From CAWINX01 sp963837585 (GTDB taxonomy: Bacteria > Actinomycetota > Thermoleophilia > Solirubrobacterales > 70-9), in the NCBI GenBank assembly GCA_963837585.1, contig CAWINX010000001.1:77124-141123 (forward strand): a DNA stretch of 64,000 bases, written 5' to 3'. This document shows positions 55,737-64,000 of this stretch, piece by piece. Position numbers and translations under genes: made by a program. How positions within the stretch are numbered: the first letter of the stretch is position 1; each line of letters begins with the position of its first letter. The notes beneath the pieces are model-generated. The model was not told the origin of the DNA. It did not search any database and saw only the letters and a list, made by a program, of their open reading frames with translations.

Positions 55737-57321
55737 CTAAGGGGCGGGGGTTGGGTCCGGCGACGCCGGGTCGGCCGGGTCGGTCGTGCTGCTCGTCGTC
55801 GACGAGTCGGCCGATGAGGTGGATGCGCCGGAGCCGCTGGGCGGGGGGGTGGCGCTCGGGTCCGCCGGTGGGGTCGACGAGCTGCCCGACGACGGTGGGG
55901 TCGACGAACTCGCGGGCGGGGGCGGCGGAGTCGAGGAGTCGGGGCCGCCGACCGTGACGACGGCGATCGCTCCGCCGGAGCGCGTTCCCGCGGTGCCGGC
56001 CACGTCGGCGGGAGAGTGATCGGCGAGCGTCAGAGTGCTCGCCGCGTCGCCTCCGCTAGCCGGTTGTCCCGCCGGATCGCCGGTCGGGGCGGCGACGGGG
56101 GTCGTGGTCGGGGTGGGGGTCGGCGCGGGAGCCGGATCGGTGGTCGGAGTCGGGGTCCGGGGCCAGAGGCGCCGCGGATGCCTCGGCGGCGGGCTCCGCC
56201 GGCGGCATCGCCTGCGCGGCGGCGATATTCAGTCGGGGGTGATGGTGGCGGACATGGGCGATCGGTGCCCCGCGGTGGGCCGGGCTCTGGATCACGTTCA
56301 CGGCTTCGCCGGCGCCTGCCGTCAGGACCGCGGCCGTCACGACTCCGGCGACCGCCTTGGCGCCGATCGCGCCGCCAACCGCACTGCCGCCGCCGCTGAG
56401 CGCGGCGCTGCCGACCGAGCCGACCGCACCGGCGCCGGCCAATGACCCGGCGCCCGCTCCGGCTCCTGCGGCGCCGCTGCCCACTCCGGCCCCGGCGCCC
56501 GCTCCGCCCAAGCCGAGCTTGGAGGCGATGAAGCCCTTCAGCGCCAGCAGCGGTCCAACCGGCGCGGCGAGCGCCGCCAGCGCCTTCTCGTTGGAACGGA
56601 CCTGGGTGCGGAAGTCGGCGCAGCCCTCGCACTCGCGCACATGGCGGCGTACCGGGCCGGAAACCTTGCGAAGGCCCTCGGCGGCTTCGGCCAGCTCGAG
56701 CCTGACCTCGCCGCAGGTCAGCTGGCGCGCCTGGTTGGCCTCCGCGAGGGAGATCCTCGCCCGCACCAAAAGCGACTTGACCGACGGCACGCTGGTCTCC
56801 ATCGCCTGCGCGATGTCCTCATAGGAGAGGGCGTCCATCTCCCGCAGCAGCAGCGCCGAGCGCTGAGTTTCGGGAAGCTTCTGCACGTCCTTCAGCAGCT
56901 GGCGGAATTCCTCGCGGTTGTGGACCTTCTCCGCGGTCGATGCAGCTTCCACCGCCGGGACCATGTCCATCGACTCCTGGGCGTCGGCGGTCGGTTTGCG
57001 CAGATGGTTGAGGCAGCGGTTGCGGGCGATTCGGTACAGCCAGGGCCGCAGGTTGATCTCGCGCTCGTCGGCGAGCATCGCCCGGTAGGCATTGACGAAG
57101 ACCTCCTGTAGGACGTCCTCGGCATCCTCGGTGGAGCGGAGCATCTGCCGGCAGAACCCAAGCAGTCGTCCCTGGTAGCGATCGACGATCGTCTCGAAGG
57201 CGCCGGAGTTCCCTGCCCGAGCCATCGCGATCAGTCGCTCGTCGCCCTGGAGTTTGAGCAGTGGTGAGCGCCGGGCTAGCAGTCCGCGTTGACTGGCGTG
57301 GGTTAGAGCGGAAGCCTCCAA
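55737..57321 (-). CDS. ECF-type sigma factor fused to a zinc-finger/membrane/low-complexity region, frame break
   Basis: About 527 residues. Sigma region 2: FETIVDRYQGRLLGFCRQML and EDVLQEVFVNAYRAML, then LRPWLYRIARNRCLNHLR. Region 4: LPETQRSALLLREMDALSYE followed by DIAQAMETSVPSVKSLLVRA. A putative anti-sigma zinc-finger motif follows (CGEVRLELAEAAEG, then HVRECEGCADF). After a Gly/Ala linker comes one membrane helix (KAVAGVVTAAVLTAGAGEAV) and a long Pro/Thr/Ala/Ser tail. The tail is in frame only after a one-base change near 56158. This combines sigma factor, anti-sigma-like zinc finger and membrane anchor in one chain. Confidence 0.85.
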
Positions 57322-57446
57322 GCGAATTCTCCAGGGAAGGCGTTGTTTCTATGAGTAGAGACACCGTAGCAGCGCCCTAGTTGCGGTCGCTACAACATTT
57401 ATGGGGCTTTTACTCCAGGCGCAAAGAGGCCCGTTTTCGCGTGAAA

Positions 57447-57532
57447 TGCCCGGGGCGGGACTCGAACCCGCAAGCCCCCGAAGGGGCAGCGCATTTTAAG
57501 TGCGCCGCTTTTGCCAGTTTCGCCACCCGGGC
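57447..57532 (-). tRNA. tRNA-Leu (UAA)
   Basis: Minus strand, from GCCCGGG at 57532 to the discriminator A at 57447. Anticodon stem GCGCA/TGCGC encloses loop CTTAAAA, giving TAA. The long variable arm (TGCCCCTTCGGGGGC) is typical of class II tRNA-Leu. TTCGAGT lies in the T loop. CCA is not encoded. Confidence 0.97.
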
Positions 57533-57601
57533 ACAGTCGATGGTAATCGGCGACGGCGTCTCGCCGGAGGCGAGGGGCACGACCTCCTATACGCTCGTGA
57601 A

Positions 57602-59242
57602 ATGGCGACCGAGGCTCGCGAGACGACCGCCGTCCACGGCGGCCGCTTGGTGGCGAAGGCGCTGGCCTCGCGAGGGGTCAGCCGGCTCTTCACCCTCTCC
57701 GGGGGCCACCTGTTCTCGATCTACGACGGCTGCCTGGCGGAGGGGATCGGGCTGGTCGACGTTCGCCACGAGCAGACCGCCGCCTTCGCTGCCGAGGGGT
57801 TCGCGAAGGCGACCCGCCAAGTCGGGGTCGCGGCGCTCACCGCCGGGCCCGGCGTCACCAATGGCGTCAGCGCGATCGCCGGCGCCCAGGCCAACTGCTC
57901 GCCGCTCTGCGTGCTGGGCGGACGGGCGCCGGAGCTGCGCTGGGGCTCCGGGTCGCTGCAGGAGATCGACCACCTGCCCTTCGTCTCGCCCCTGGTCAAG
58001 TCGGCGGAGACGGTGAAGGAGCCTGGGCGGATCGCAGCGACGACCGCCGCCGCGCTCGACCTTGCGCTGGCCGCGCCCAACGGCCCGACCTTCGTCGACT
58101 ACCCGCTTGATGTCGTCTTCACCGAGGCCGAGCCGGACGTCCCGGCGCTTCCCGAGGCGGGAGCGGGGGAGCCCGCGGCGGGGGTCGAGGAGGCCGCCGC
58201 GCTGCTCGCCGCCGCCGAGCGCCCGGCAATCATGGCCGGGACGGGCCTGTACTGGGGACACGGCGAGGGCGAGATGCGGGCGCTGGCCGAGGCCCTCGGC
58301 ATCCCCGTCTTCCTCAACGGCCTCGGCCGCGGCTGCCTGCCCGCCGACCACGAGCTTGCCTTCAGCCGGGCGCGCGGCGCCGCATTGCAGGGAGCCGACG
58401 TCGCCCTCGTTATCGGCGTGCCGATGGACTTCCGCCTCGGCTTCGGCGGCAGCTTCGGCGAGGAGACGAAGATCGTCCGCCTCGACGTCGCCCCCAACGC
58501 GCTGACCGCCAACCGCGCGCCGCAGGTCGACCTGGTCGGCGACGTCGCCGCGACCCTGGCGGCGATCCGCGAGTCCGCGGGTGGGGGACGGCGACGCACC
58601 GAGCCGTGGTTGGAGCACCTGCGCGCGGTCGAGGCGGAGAAGCGCGCCGCCGAGGCTGAGGAGTTGAACGACGCCCGCTCGCCGCTTCACCCGGTCCGTA
58701 TATATAGGGAGCTGGGGGAGGTGCTCGACCGCGACGCGATCGTCGTCGGCGACGGCGGCGACTTCGTTTCTTACGCGGGCCGCTTCATCGAGACCTACCA
58801 GCCGGGTTGCTGGATGGACCCCGGCCCGTTCGGCTGCCTCGGCGCCGGCCCCGGTCAGGCGATCGGCGCCAAGATCGCCCATCCCGACCGTCAGGTCTGC
58901 CTGCTGCTCGGCGACGGAGCCTTCGGCTTCGCCGGGATTGAGTTCGACACGATGGCTCGCCACGGCCTCGGCGTGGTGGGCGTGATGGGCAACAACGGCA
59001 TCTGGGCGCTGGAGCACCACCCGATGAAGTTCCTCTACGGCTACTCGGTGGCGGCGGAGCTGCGACCCGAGACTCGCTACGAGCAGATGGTCGAGGCGCT
59101 CGGCTGCGACGGCATCCTCGTCCGCGAGCCCGCCGAGCTGCGCCCGGCGCTCGAGCGCGCCTTCGCGTCGGGAAGGCCGACCCTGGTCAACGTCCTCACC
59201 GACCCGGAAGTCGTCTACCCCCGCAAGTCGAACCTCGCCTAG
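57602..59242 (+). CDS. Thiamine-diphosphate-dependent enzyme (acetolactate synthase-like)
   Basis: 546 residues. Pyrimidine-binding domain with the catalytic Glu (VRHEQTAAFAAEGFAKAT), GPGVTNGVSAIAGAQANCSP, and a central FAD/nucleotide-like domain. The pyrophosphate-binding domain has LLLGDGAFGFAGIEFDTMAR then MGNNGIWALEHHP (GDG-NN motif). The family includes acetolactate synthase, oxalyl-CoA decarboxylase and benzoylformate decarboxylase. No regulatory subunit gene is adjacent, so catabolic use is possible. The exact substrate is undetermined. A 13-bp hairpin follows the stop. Confidence 0.88.
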   Translation: MATEARETTAVHGGRLVAKALASRGVSRLFTLSGGHLFSIYDGCLAEGIGLVDVRHEQTAAFAAEGFAKATRQVGVAALTAGPGVTNGVSAIAGAQANCSPLCVLGGRAPELRWGSGSLQEIDHLPFVSPLVKSAETVKEPGRIAATTAAALDLALAAPNGPTFVDYPLDVVFTEAEPDVPALPEAGAGEPAAGVEEAAALLAAAERPAIMAGTGLYWGHGEGEMRALAEALGIPVFLNGLGRGCLPADHELAFSRARGAALQGADVALVIGVPMDFRLGFGGSFGEETKIVRLDVAPNALTANRAPQVDLVGDVAATLAAIRESAGGGRRRTEPWLEHLRAVEAEKRAAEAEELNDARSPLHPVRIYRELGEVLDRDAIVVGDGGDFVSYAGRFIETYQPGCWMDPGPFGCLGAGPGQAIGAKIAHPDRQVCLLLGDGAFGFAGIEFDTMARHGLGVVGVMGNNGIWALEHHPMKFLYGYSVAAELRPETRYEQMVEALGCDGILVREPAELRPALERAFASGRPTLVNVLTDPEVVYPRKSNLA

Positions 59243-59270
59243 GGCCGGAAGGGAAGAGCGGCCCAGACAA

Positions 59271-59301
59271 GAATCGGCCGCCCGAGTGGGGCGGCCGATT
59301 C
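59271..59301. terminator. Perfect 13-bp hairpin downstream of the ThDP enzyme
   Basis: GAATCGGCCGCCC (59271-59283) and GGGCGGCCGATTC (59289-59301) enclose a 5-base loop. No T-run follows, so it may act as a stabilising 3' hairpin or a weak terminator. Confidence 0.6.
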
Positions 59302-59625
59302 AAGCTGATCCCTCAGGACGGGCAGGGGTACGTCTTCAGGGACCATGGGTATTCGGTGGGCCCAGACGGCGGGAGGCGCCATGATGCGGCATTCGTCTGA
59401 ACCCTTCCCGGATCGTCGGTAGGGGGTTTGATCCCACCTCTTCCCCGGTGAGCCGATTATGCGCTTCGCCCACCCATGCGTCTAGCGGATTGTGCTCGGA
59501 CTACTCACTACCAGCTGGGGGGTCTCGTACCTACTTATATGGATTAGAGCAATTGCTCTACCCACCTGGAGCGGCGGTCTTGGACGCCCTGTCCAATTAG
59601 TTACAAAATAGGCTTTCGTGTTTCT
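59302..59625. other. Gene-less stretch with a 16-bp palindrome
   Basis: About 320 bases without a convincing gene. The sequence becomes AT-richer towards the right. A perfect 16-bp palindrome TAGAGCAATTGCTCTA lies at 59545-59560, and the run near 59598-59625 is unusually AT-rich. No family signature was found on either strand. Confidence 0.5.
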
Positions 59626-60564
59626 CTAATCGTCGTGCGTGGCCGCCGCGAGGGCCGCCCCGTAGAGGATGTCGTGCTCGGAAACCTCGATCTCGGCGAG
59701 GCCGAAGGCCCGCATCGTCTCGATCAGGATCACCACGCCGGCGACGATCGTCGGGGCGCGGTCGGCGTGCAACCCGGGGATCTCGATCCGCTCCGCCAGC
59801 GGCGCCGAGGCGAGCCGCGAGAGCATCCGCTGGATCGAGCCGAGGGAGAGGCGATGGCCGTGGACGCGGGCGGGGTCGTAGGGCTCGAGCTCCAGCTCGA
59901 CCGCGGCCAGCGAGGTAGGCGTGCCGGCCACGGCGATCCCGGCCTCGACCGTCGCCGGCCGGCCCCGTCGGCGATCGCCGCCTCGATCGCGCCCCGCGCG
60001 TCGGCGGCCAGCGCCTCCAGCTCGGCGGTGGTCGGGGGGTCGGAGGAGATGTGGCGCTCACTGTGGCGGACGACGCCGGCCTGGAGGGAGGCGTGGAAGG
60101 AGATCGCCTCGCCCGTCCCGACGATCAGCTCGGTAGAGCCGCCGCCGATGTCGACCACCAGGGTCGGCGCCGCCGGAGGGTGCTCGAAGGTCGCCCCCAT
60201 ATAGGTGAGCCGCGCCTCCTCCTCGCCGTCGAGCACGCGCGCCGAGAGCGCAAAGCGCTCCCGCAGCTCGGCGACGAAGGCGCTCCCGTTGGCCGCGTCG
60301 CGCACCGCGCTGGTCGCGATTGCGCTCACCGTCGTCAACCCCCGCCTCCTGGTAGAGCGCGACGTAATCGCCGATCGCCTCGCAGGCCGCCTCGATCGCC
60401 TCGGCCGAGAGCCGCCCGCTGAGGTCGACGCCGCGCCCCAGCCGCGTCACCCGGCTACGCCGCTCGACCTCCTCGACCCGCCCGCCCGCCACGTCGGCGA
60501 CAAGCAGCCGCGTCGAGTTGGTGCCGATGTCGACCACCGCGACCCTCTTCACATCCTCATTCAT
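59626..60564 (-). CDS. Ppx/GppA exopolyphosphatase-family protein, two frame breaks
   Basis: About 312 residues. The actin-like ATPase-fold phosphate motifs are in place: VAVVDIGTNSTRLLVAD near the start and TLVVDIGGGSTELIVGTGEA in the middle. GVVRHSERHISSDPPTTAEL and the ending RMLSRLASAPLAERIEIPG, VSEHDILYGAALAA are also typical. It hydrolyses polyphosphate or pppGpp. One-base changes near 60340 (in a G-run) and 59963 are required. Start ATG 60564 is divergent from tRNA-fMet. Confidence 0.87.
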
Positions 60565-60617
60565 GCCGGCGGCACTCTAGTCCGCGCCCCTCGGGCGTTG
60601 CTAGCATGGGCGAACGC

Positions 60618-60691
<74 letters not shown>

Positions 60692-60695
60692 TAGG

Positions 60696-60723
60696 AAAAG
60701 GCCCCGGTAACGGGGCCTTTTTT
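60696..60723 (+). terminator. Rho-independent terminator of tRNA-fMet
   Basis: AAAAGGCCCCG, loop GTAA, CGGGGCCTTTT and more T: a GC-rich 7-bp stem directly followed by a run of seven T. The best canonical intrinsic terminator in the window. Confidence 0.95.
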
Positions 60724-61008
60724 GTGTCCGAGGCCTGTCGCCTGATGGCCCGCGGGTACTAAGTGGGTACTAAGTTCGACGTTTAACCTGCACAAGCGAG
60801 TTTCAGCTATGTCGCTGAATGGGGTGATGATGCGGCGAATCCTCAACCAGGTCCCAGCCGTCGTCGGCTCCGGCCGCCCTTCTTCGCCATCGGCAAGCAG
60901 GCCGAGCTGCCGCTGCTGGGAAGACCCTTCGATCGTCGTGTACAGCGATCGGGTCACCCACCTCATCCGGGAGGTGAGGCGTCCAGATTGGGTTCGCGCC
61001 GAATCGGC
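60724..61008. other. Gap after tRNA-fMet with an 11-bp tandem repeat
   Basis: Two perfect tandem copies of GGGTACTAAGT sit at 60754-60775, about 60 bases after the tRNA. The rest, up to the RibD_C-type gene end at 61009, shows no supported gene. Minus-strand frames here run into the tRNA and are rejected. Confidence 0.55.
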
Positions 61009-61651
61009 TCAGGCACTCGCCCGGGTGAAGGTCACATGCGTGACCCCGCTGGGCGAGGAGGTGGCCTCGACCTCGTAGCCCTCCTCGGCGCCCTCCAGCC
61101 CGTCCCAGAGGCGGACGCCGCGGCCGAGCAGGATCGGGACCACGACGACGTGCATGTGGTCGATCAGCCCGGCGGCGAGGAACTCGCGGACCACGGTGGG
61201 GCCGCCGCCGATTCGCACGTCCTCGCCGCCGGCGGCCTCGCGGGCCGCCTCGAGCGCCTCGGCGGGAGAGGCGTCGAGGAAGTGGAACGTCGTGCCGCCC
61301 TCCATCTCGATCGACGGGCGCGGGTGATGGGTAAGGACGAAGACCGGGGTGTGGAACGGGGGGTTGGGGCCCCAGGCACCCTTCCACTCCGGATCCTCGT
61401 GCCATCCGGGGTGACCGAACTTCCCGGCGCCCATGATCTCGGCGCCGATCCCGGGCGCGAACAGCTGCGCGAAGGCGTCGTCGATGCCACCGCTGCCGCC
61501 GCCCCCTTCGCGCCCTGCCACCAGCGGGTGGCGAACATCCATTGGTGCAGCCGATCCCGGCGTGGCCGAAATGAAGCTCGGCGCTTTGGCCCTCGCCGGT
61601 GCCGAAGCCGTCGAGGGAGATGGAGAAGTTCTGGACGCGGGCGAGTGACAT
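61009..61651 (-). CDS. RibD_C/dihydrofolate-reductase-family protein, two frame breaks
   Basis: About 214 residues from ATG 61651 with AGGAG before it. The start VQNFSISLDGFGTGEGQSAE, middle GAGKFGHPGWHEDPEWKG and FVLTHHPRPSIEMEGGTTFH, and end DVRIGGGPTVVREFLAAGLI, PILLGRGVRLWDGL match the 18155 gene. One-base changes near 61553 and 61515 are needed. It is the nearest paralogue of the gene at 18155. Confidence 0.85.
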
Positions 61652-61707
61652 TGCTGGTGCTCCTTCGTGAGTTGGGGGACGTTGGTTGCTTGCGGTCTCG
61701 GTCGAGG

Positions 61708-62250
61708 TCAGTCGGAAGAGCGACGGGGGCGGTAGGTCAGCAGGACGACACCGGAGTCGAACCGCTTGACGTCGGTGAGCTCCATCCAGACCGTGCCCCG
61801 GTCGCCAAGCACGTGGAGGTTGCCGTTGCCCCATACGACCGGGTTCAGGTAGACCTCGTACTCGTCGATCAGGCCCTGTTCCGCGAGCGCGTAGGCGAAC
61901 TCACCGCTTCCGTGCATGAACAGGTCGCCGTCGACCGCTTCCTTCAACTTCGGGATGGAGCTCCCGAGGTCCCCCTCCAGCAGGGTCGCGTTCCAATCGA
62001 GGTCTCCGCCGAGGGTGGTCGACCCGACGTACTTCGGCATCGGGTTGACCATGTCGGCCCAGTTGCCGGTCTGGTCCGGCCAGTATTCCGCCAGACCCTC
62101 GTAAGTCTTGCGGCCCAGCACCAGCCCGGCGGACCTCGCTTGGCGTTCGAACGAGTACTCGCCGTGGTCGCCGTCCGGATTCACCCATTCGGCGACCGGG
62201 TCGACGATGCCGTCGAGCGTGGCCTGGGTGGTCGCGATCAGCTTGCCCAT
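61708..62250 (-). CDS. RibD_C/dihydrofolate-reductase-family protein
   Basis: 180 residues, frame intact. LIATTQATLDGIVDPVAEWV opens the fold, with LVLGRKTYEGLAEYWPDQTG, LFMHGSGEFAYALAEQGLID (cofactor-binding) and YEVYLNPVVWGNGNLHVLGD. It is divergent from the TetR gene and probably controlled by it through the 171-base gap holding two inverted repeats. Confidence 0.9.
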   Translation of the reverse strand: MGKLIATTQATLDGIVDPVAEWVNPDGDHGEYSFERQARSAGLVLGRKTYEGLAEYWPDQTGNWADMVNPMPKYVGSTTLGGDLDWNATLLEGDLGSSIPKLKEAVDGDLFMHGSGEFAYALAEQGLIDEYEVYLNPVVWGNGNLHVLGDRGTVWMELTDVKRFDSGVVLLTYRPRRSSD

Positions 62251-62340
62251 TTTCGATCTCCCGTCCTGTGGTTCGAGGAGCCCCGTTGGCTCTCCCTGTT
62301 GTTACGACGACCTCGGTCGCGCGAACTAATCCAGGTCTTC

Positions 62341-62368
62341 TCCTAATGCAAGGATCATTGCGTTAGGA
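62341..62368. promoter_or_regulatory. Candidate TetR operator, 28-bp inverted repeat
   Basis: TCCTAATGCAA and TTGCGTTAGGA, 11-bp arms with one mismatch, around a 6-base centre. It lies in the divergent gap between the reductase at 61708-62250 and the tetR gene at 62422. A regulator binding here could control both directions. Confidence 0.6.
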
Positions 62369-62385
62369 CGGTACTGGATTGGATA

Positions 62386-62409
62386 TAAACGCGCAAGGCT
62401 TCGCGTTTA
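62386..62409. promoter_or_regulatory. Second inverted repeat before tetR
   Basis: TAAACGCG (62386-62393) and CGCGTTTA (62402-62409) are exact complements across 8 bases. It ends 12 bases before the tetR ATG and overlaps a TATAAA-like sequence, so it may be an operator or a leader hairpin. Confidence 0.5.
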
Positions 62410-62421
62410 GACTCCAGTCCG

Positions 62422-63006
62422 ATGGCTTCAACCAGCGAGCAACCACGTCGGCGACCGGGAGGCCGCACCGCCCGAGTTCGCGCCCGGGTCCACGCGGCCG
62501 CGATCGAGCTGCTGGGCGCCGAGCCGCCGGAGGAGGTGACGATTCCGCGGGTGGCGGAGCGTGCGGGAGTCCACCAGGCCACGCTTTATCGTCGCTGGGG
62601 GAATGTCGCGGGGCTGGTCGACGACGTCGTCGCCGAGCGACTGGGAGAGGTGGCGCCGCTTCCCGACACCGGGACTCTGCGCGGCGACCTGGAGTTGGCG
62701 GCGGTCAGGTTCGCCGAGGCGATCGCGCCACTGGGGACGATCATGATGCGTGCAGCGGCCCTGGCGGCGCCGACTGCCGAGGCTCCGGTCACGCTACGTA
62801 CCCGCGCCGACCAGCTGCAGGCAATGCTCGACCGGGCGGCGGCGCGCGGAGAGAAGACGCCGACGATCGCCGAGCTGCTCGAGGGGATCACCGCGCCCCT
62901 CTACCTGCACCCGCTCTTTTTCGGTCGCCCCGCCGATGCCGGCCACGCCCGCGAGCTGGTCCGTCGCCTGCTGATCTTCGTCGAGGCCGACCGGGGCTCG
63001 CCCTGA
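62422..63006 (+). CDS. TetR-family transcriptional regulator
   Basis: 194 residues. The helix-turn-helix is clear: AAAIELLGAEPPEEVTIPRV, AERAGVHQATLYRRWG (recognition helix). The C-terminal helical domain is typical of ligand-responsive repressors. It lies between the divergent reductase gene at 61708 and the same-direction reductase at 63133, which makes them natural targets. Confidence 0.93.
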   Translation: MASTSEQPRRRPGGRTARVRARVHAAAIELLGAEPPEEVTIPRVAERAGVHQATLYRRWGNVAGLVDDVVAERLGEVAPLPDTGTLRGDLELAAVRFAEAIAPLGTIMMRAAALAAPTAEAPVTLRTRADQLQAMLDRAAARGEKTPTIAELLEGITAPLYLHPLFFGRPADAGHARELVRRLLIFVEADRGSP

Positions 63007-63132
63007 TCGGACCGAAGGTCGCAGAGTTGTCGTGGCCGCTCCTCTCGGTCCAGGCGTCCAGCGGCGATGAGTTTCGCCAGGGCTTCCAGTCTGTACCCAC
63101 ATACCTGATCAACCGCAACCAGGAAGGGCAAC

Positions 63133-63717
63133 ATGACCGCCACCTACACCTTCGACGTCTTCTCCAGCCTCGATGGCTTCGGCAGCGCCGACAGCGCCAG
63201 CAACTGGACCGGCTACTGGGGTAAGCAGGGCCCCGAGCTGCTCGACCGCCGCCTCGCCCTGTACGGCGAGGAGCAGCGGATGGTCTTCGGGGCCAACACG
63301 TATCGGGCCTTTGCCCGGATGCTGGCCTCCAGCACCGAGGACTCCGACGTGCGTGACGCGTGGGTCACCCGGATGAGAAGCCTGCCGGCGACGGTCGTGT
63401 CGACCACCCTGGAGGGGCCCCTCGACTGGCCCGAGGCGAGCGTCGCGAGCGGTGACGCCGTTGAGGTCGTTGCCCGGCTCAAGAAGGAGTCCGAGGTACC
63501 GCTGCGCTCGCACGGCAGCTTGTCGATGAACCGGGCACTGATGGCCGCAGGTCTGGTCGACCGCGTACAGGTGACGCTCTTCCCCGTTGTCACCGGTCAG
63601 ACCGGTGCGGACCCCGTCTTCCAGGGTGCGGCCGACTTCGACCTCGAGCTGATCGAGAGCCGGACCCTCGACGGCAACATCCAGGAGCTCATCTACCGAC
63701 CCACCCTGCACGTCTGA
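63133..63717 (+). CDS. RibD_C/dihydrofolate-reductase-family protein
   Basis: 194 residues. YTFDVFSSLDGFGSADSASN starts the fold, with MVFGANTYRAFARMLAS, PLRSHGSLSMNRALMAAGLV and VTLFPVVTGQTGADPVFQGA. A good ribosome-binding region (AGGAAGGG) precedes ATG 63133. Third family member in this cluster. Confidence 0.9.
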   Translation: MTATYTFDVFSSLDGFGSADSASNWTGYWGKQGPELLDRRLALYGEEQRMVFGANTYRAFARMLASSTEDSDVRDAWVTRMRSLPATVVSTTLEGPLDWPEASVASGDAVEVVARLKKESEVPLRSHGSLSMNRALMAAGLVDRVQVTLFPVVTGQTGADPVFQGAADFDLELIESRTLDGNIQELIYRPTLHV

Positions 63718-63873
63718 GCCCGCCCAGCACCCGGGCGCCTGAGCATCCAGCGCCTTTGAAGTGGGGGAGGAGCGCCTTCGACGCCGTGCCAATCTGGTTC
63801 ACCCGCGGGGCGGCTCGGTGAGTTTTGCCCCCACCGTCGGTCATAGCCGCAAACAACCGAAAGGAAGAAGACC

Positions 63874-64000
63874 ATGGGAAAGATCGTCGTAACCGAGCTC
63901 ATCTCGCTGGACGGCGTGATGGAGGACCCCGGAGGCGGCGAGAACGCCAGCCACGGCGCCTGGACCTTCGAGTTCGACCGCGGTGAGGACGGCAGCAGGT
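63874..64000 (+). CDS. RibD_C/dihydrofolate-reductase-family protein, cut by window edge
   Basis: The first 42 residues only: VVTELISLDGVMEDPGGGEN and WTFEFDRGEDGSR, the family start. SD AAAGGAAGAAG precedes ATG 63874. The gene continues beyond the window. Confidence 0.85.
   Translation, partial: MGKIVVTELISLDGVMEDPGGGENASHGAWTFEFDRGEDGSR

Overview
The window is high-GC bacterial chromosome with actinobacterial character. It has GTG/TTG starts, dense four-base stop/start overlaps, LytR-CpsA-Psr and DivIC/FtsB-type envelope genes, MMPL-TetR pairs, a DhnA-type class I aldolase and many RibD_C-type reductases. The gene set and order fit a deep-branching actinobacterium of the Thermoleophilia/Solirubrobacterales kind. 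That placement is an inference from protein style; no rRNA gene is present to test it.

Layout. 0-9.6 kb: small heat-shock protein and Lon protease, a membrane-anchored small protein, a TetR gene, an AT-richer island of about 1.4 kb between two 12-bp direct repeats, an MMPL transporter and an amidase. 9.6-23.3 kb: an R2-like ferritin fused to an SCP2 domain, acyl-CoA ligase, FKBP lipoprotein, two toxin-antitoxin-type pairs (nucleotidyltransferase type and VapBC type), a GH114 hydrolase, an FGE-like secreted protein, methyltransferase, glyS, an FmdB zinc ribbon and an LCP protein. 23.4-33.1 kb: a mostly collinear housekeeping run (ROK kinase, rsmI, metG, tatD, rsmA, ispE, DedA-PAP2, CdaR-type regulator) ending at tRNA-Gln. 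33.2-50.1 kb: hdeD-like, glmU-prs-GDPD, a UbiB-type kinase, rplY-pth-enoyl-CoA hydratase, a MazEF-like pair, mfd-parvulin-eno-divIC and a large membrane protein. 50.1-60.6 kb: small conserved proteins, a thermonuclease, class I aldolase, a zinc-ribbon rhomboid-like protein, a UPF0173 hydrolase overlapping a second R2-like protein, a sigma factor fused to a zinc-finger/membrane region, tRNA-Leu, a ThDP enzyme and Ppx/GppA. 60.6-64 kb: tRNA-fMet with a canonical terminator, then four RibD_C/dihydrofolate-reductase-family genes around a TetR regulator, the last cut by the window edge.

Two properties run through the whole window. First, about twenty genes, including essential ones (glyS, ispE, glmU), are read correctly only if one-base frame changes are accepted. 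The flanking protein sequence is intact in each, so these look like indel errors in the assembly and I annotate the genes as whole loci. Second, there is an unusual amount of hairpin-forming intergenic DNA. This includes a dispersed two-hairpin repeat whose two copies differ by compensatory changes, two elements of 113-123 bp bounded by perfect 18-20 bp inverted repeats, and a tandem pair of 47-bp hairpin units.
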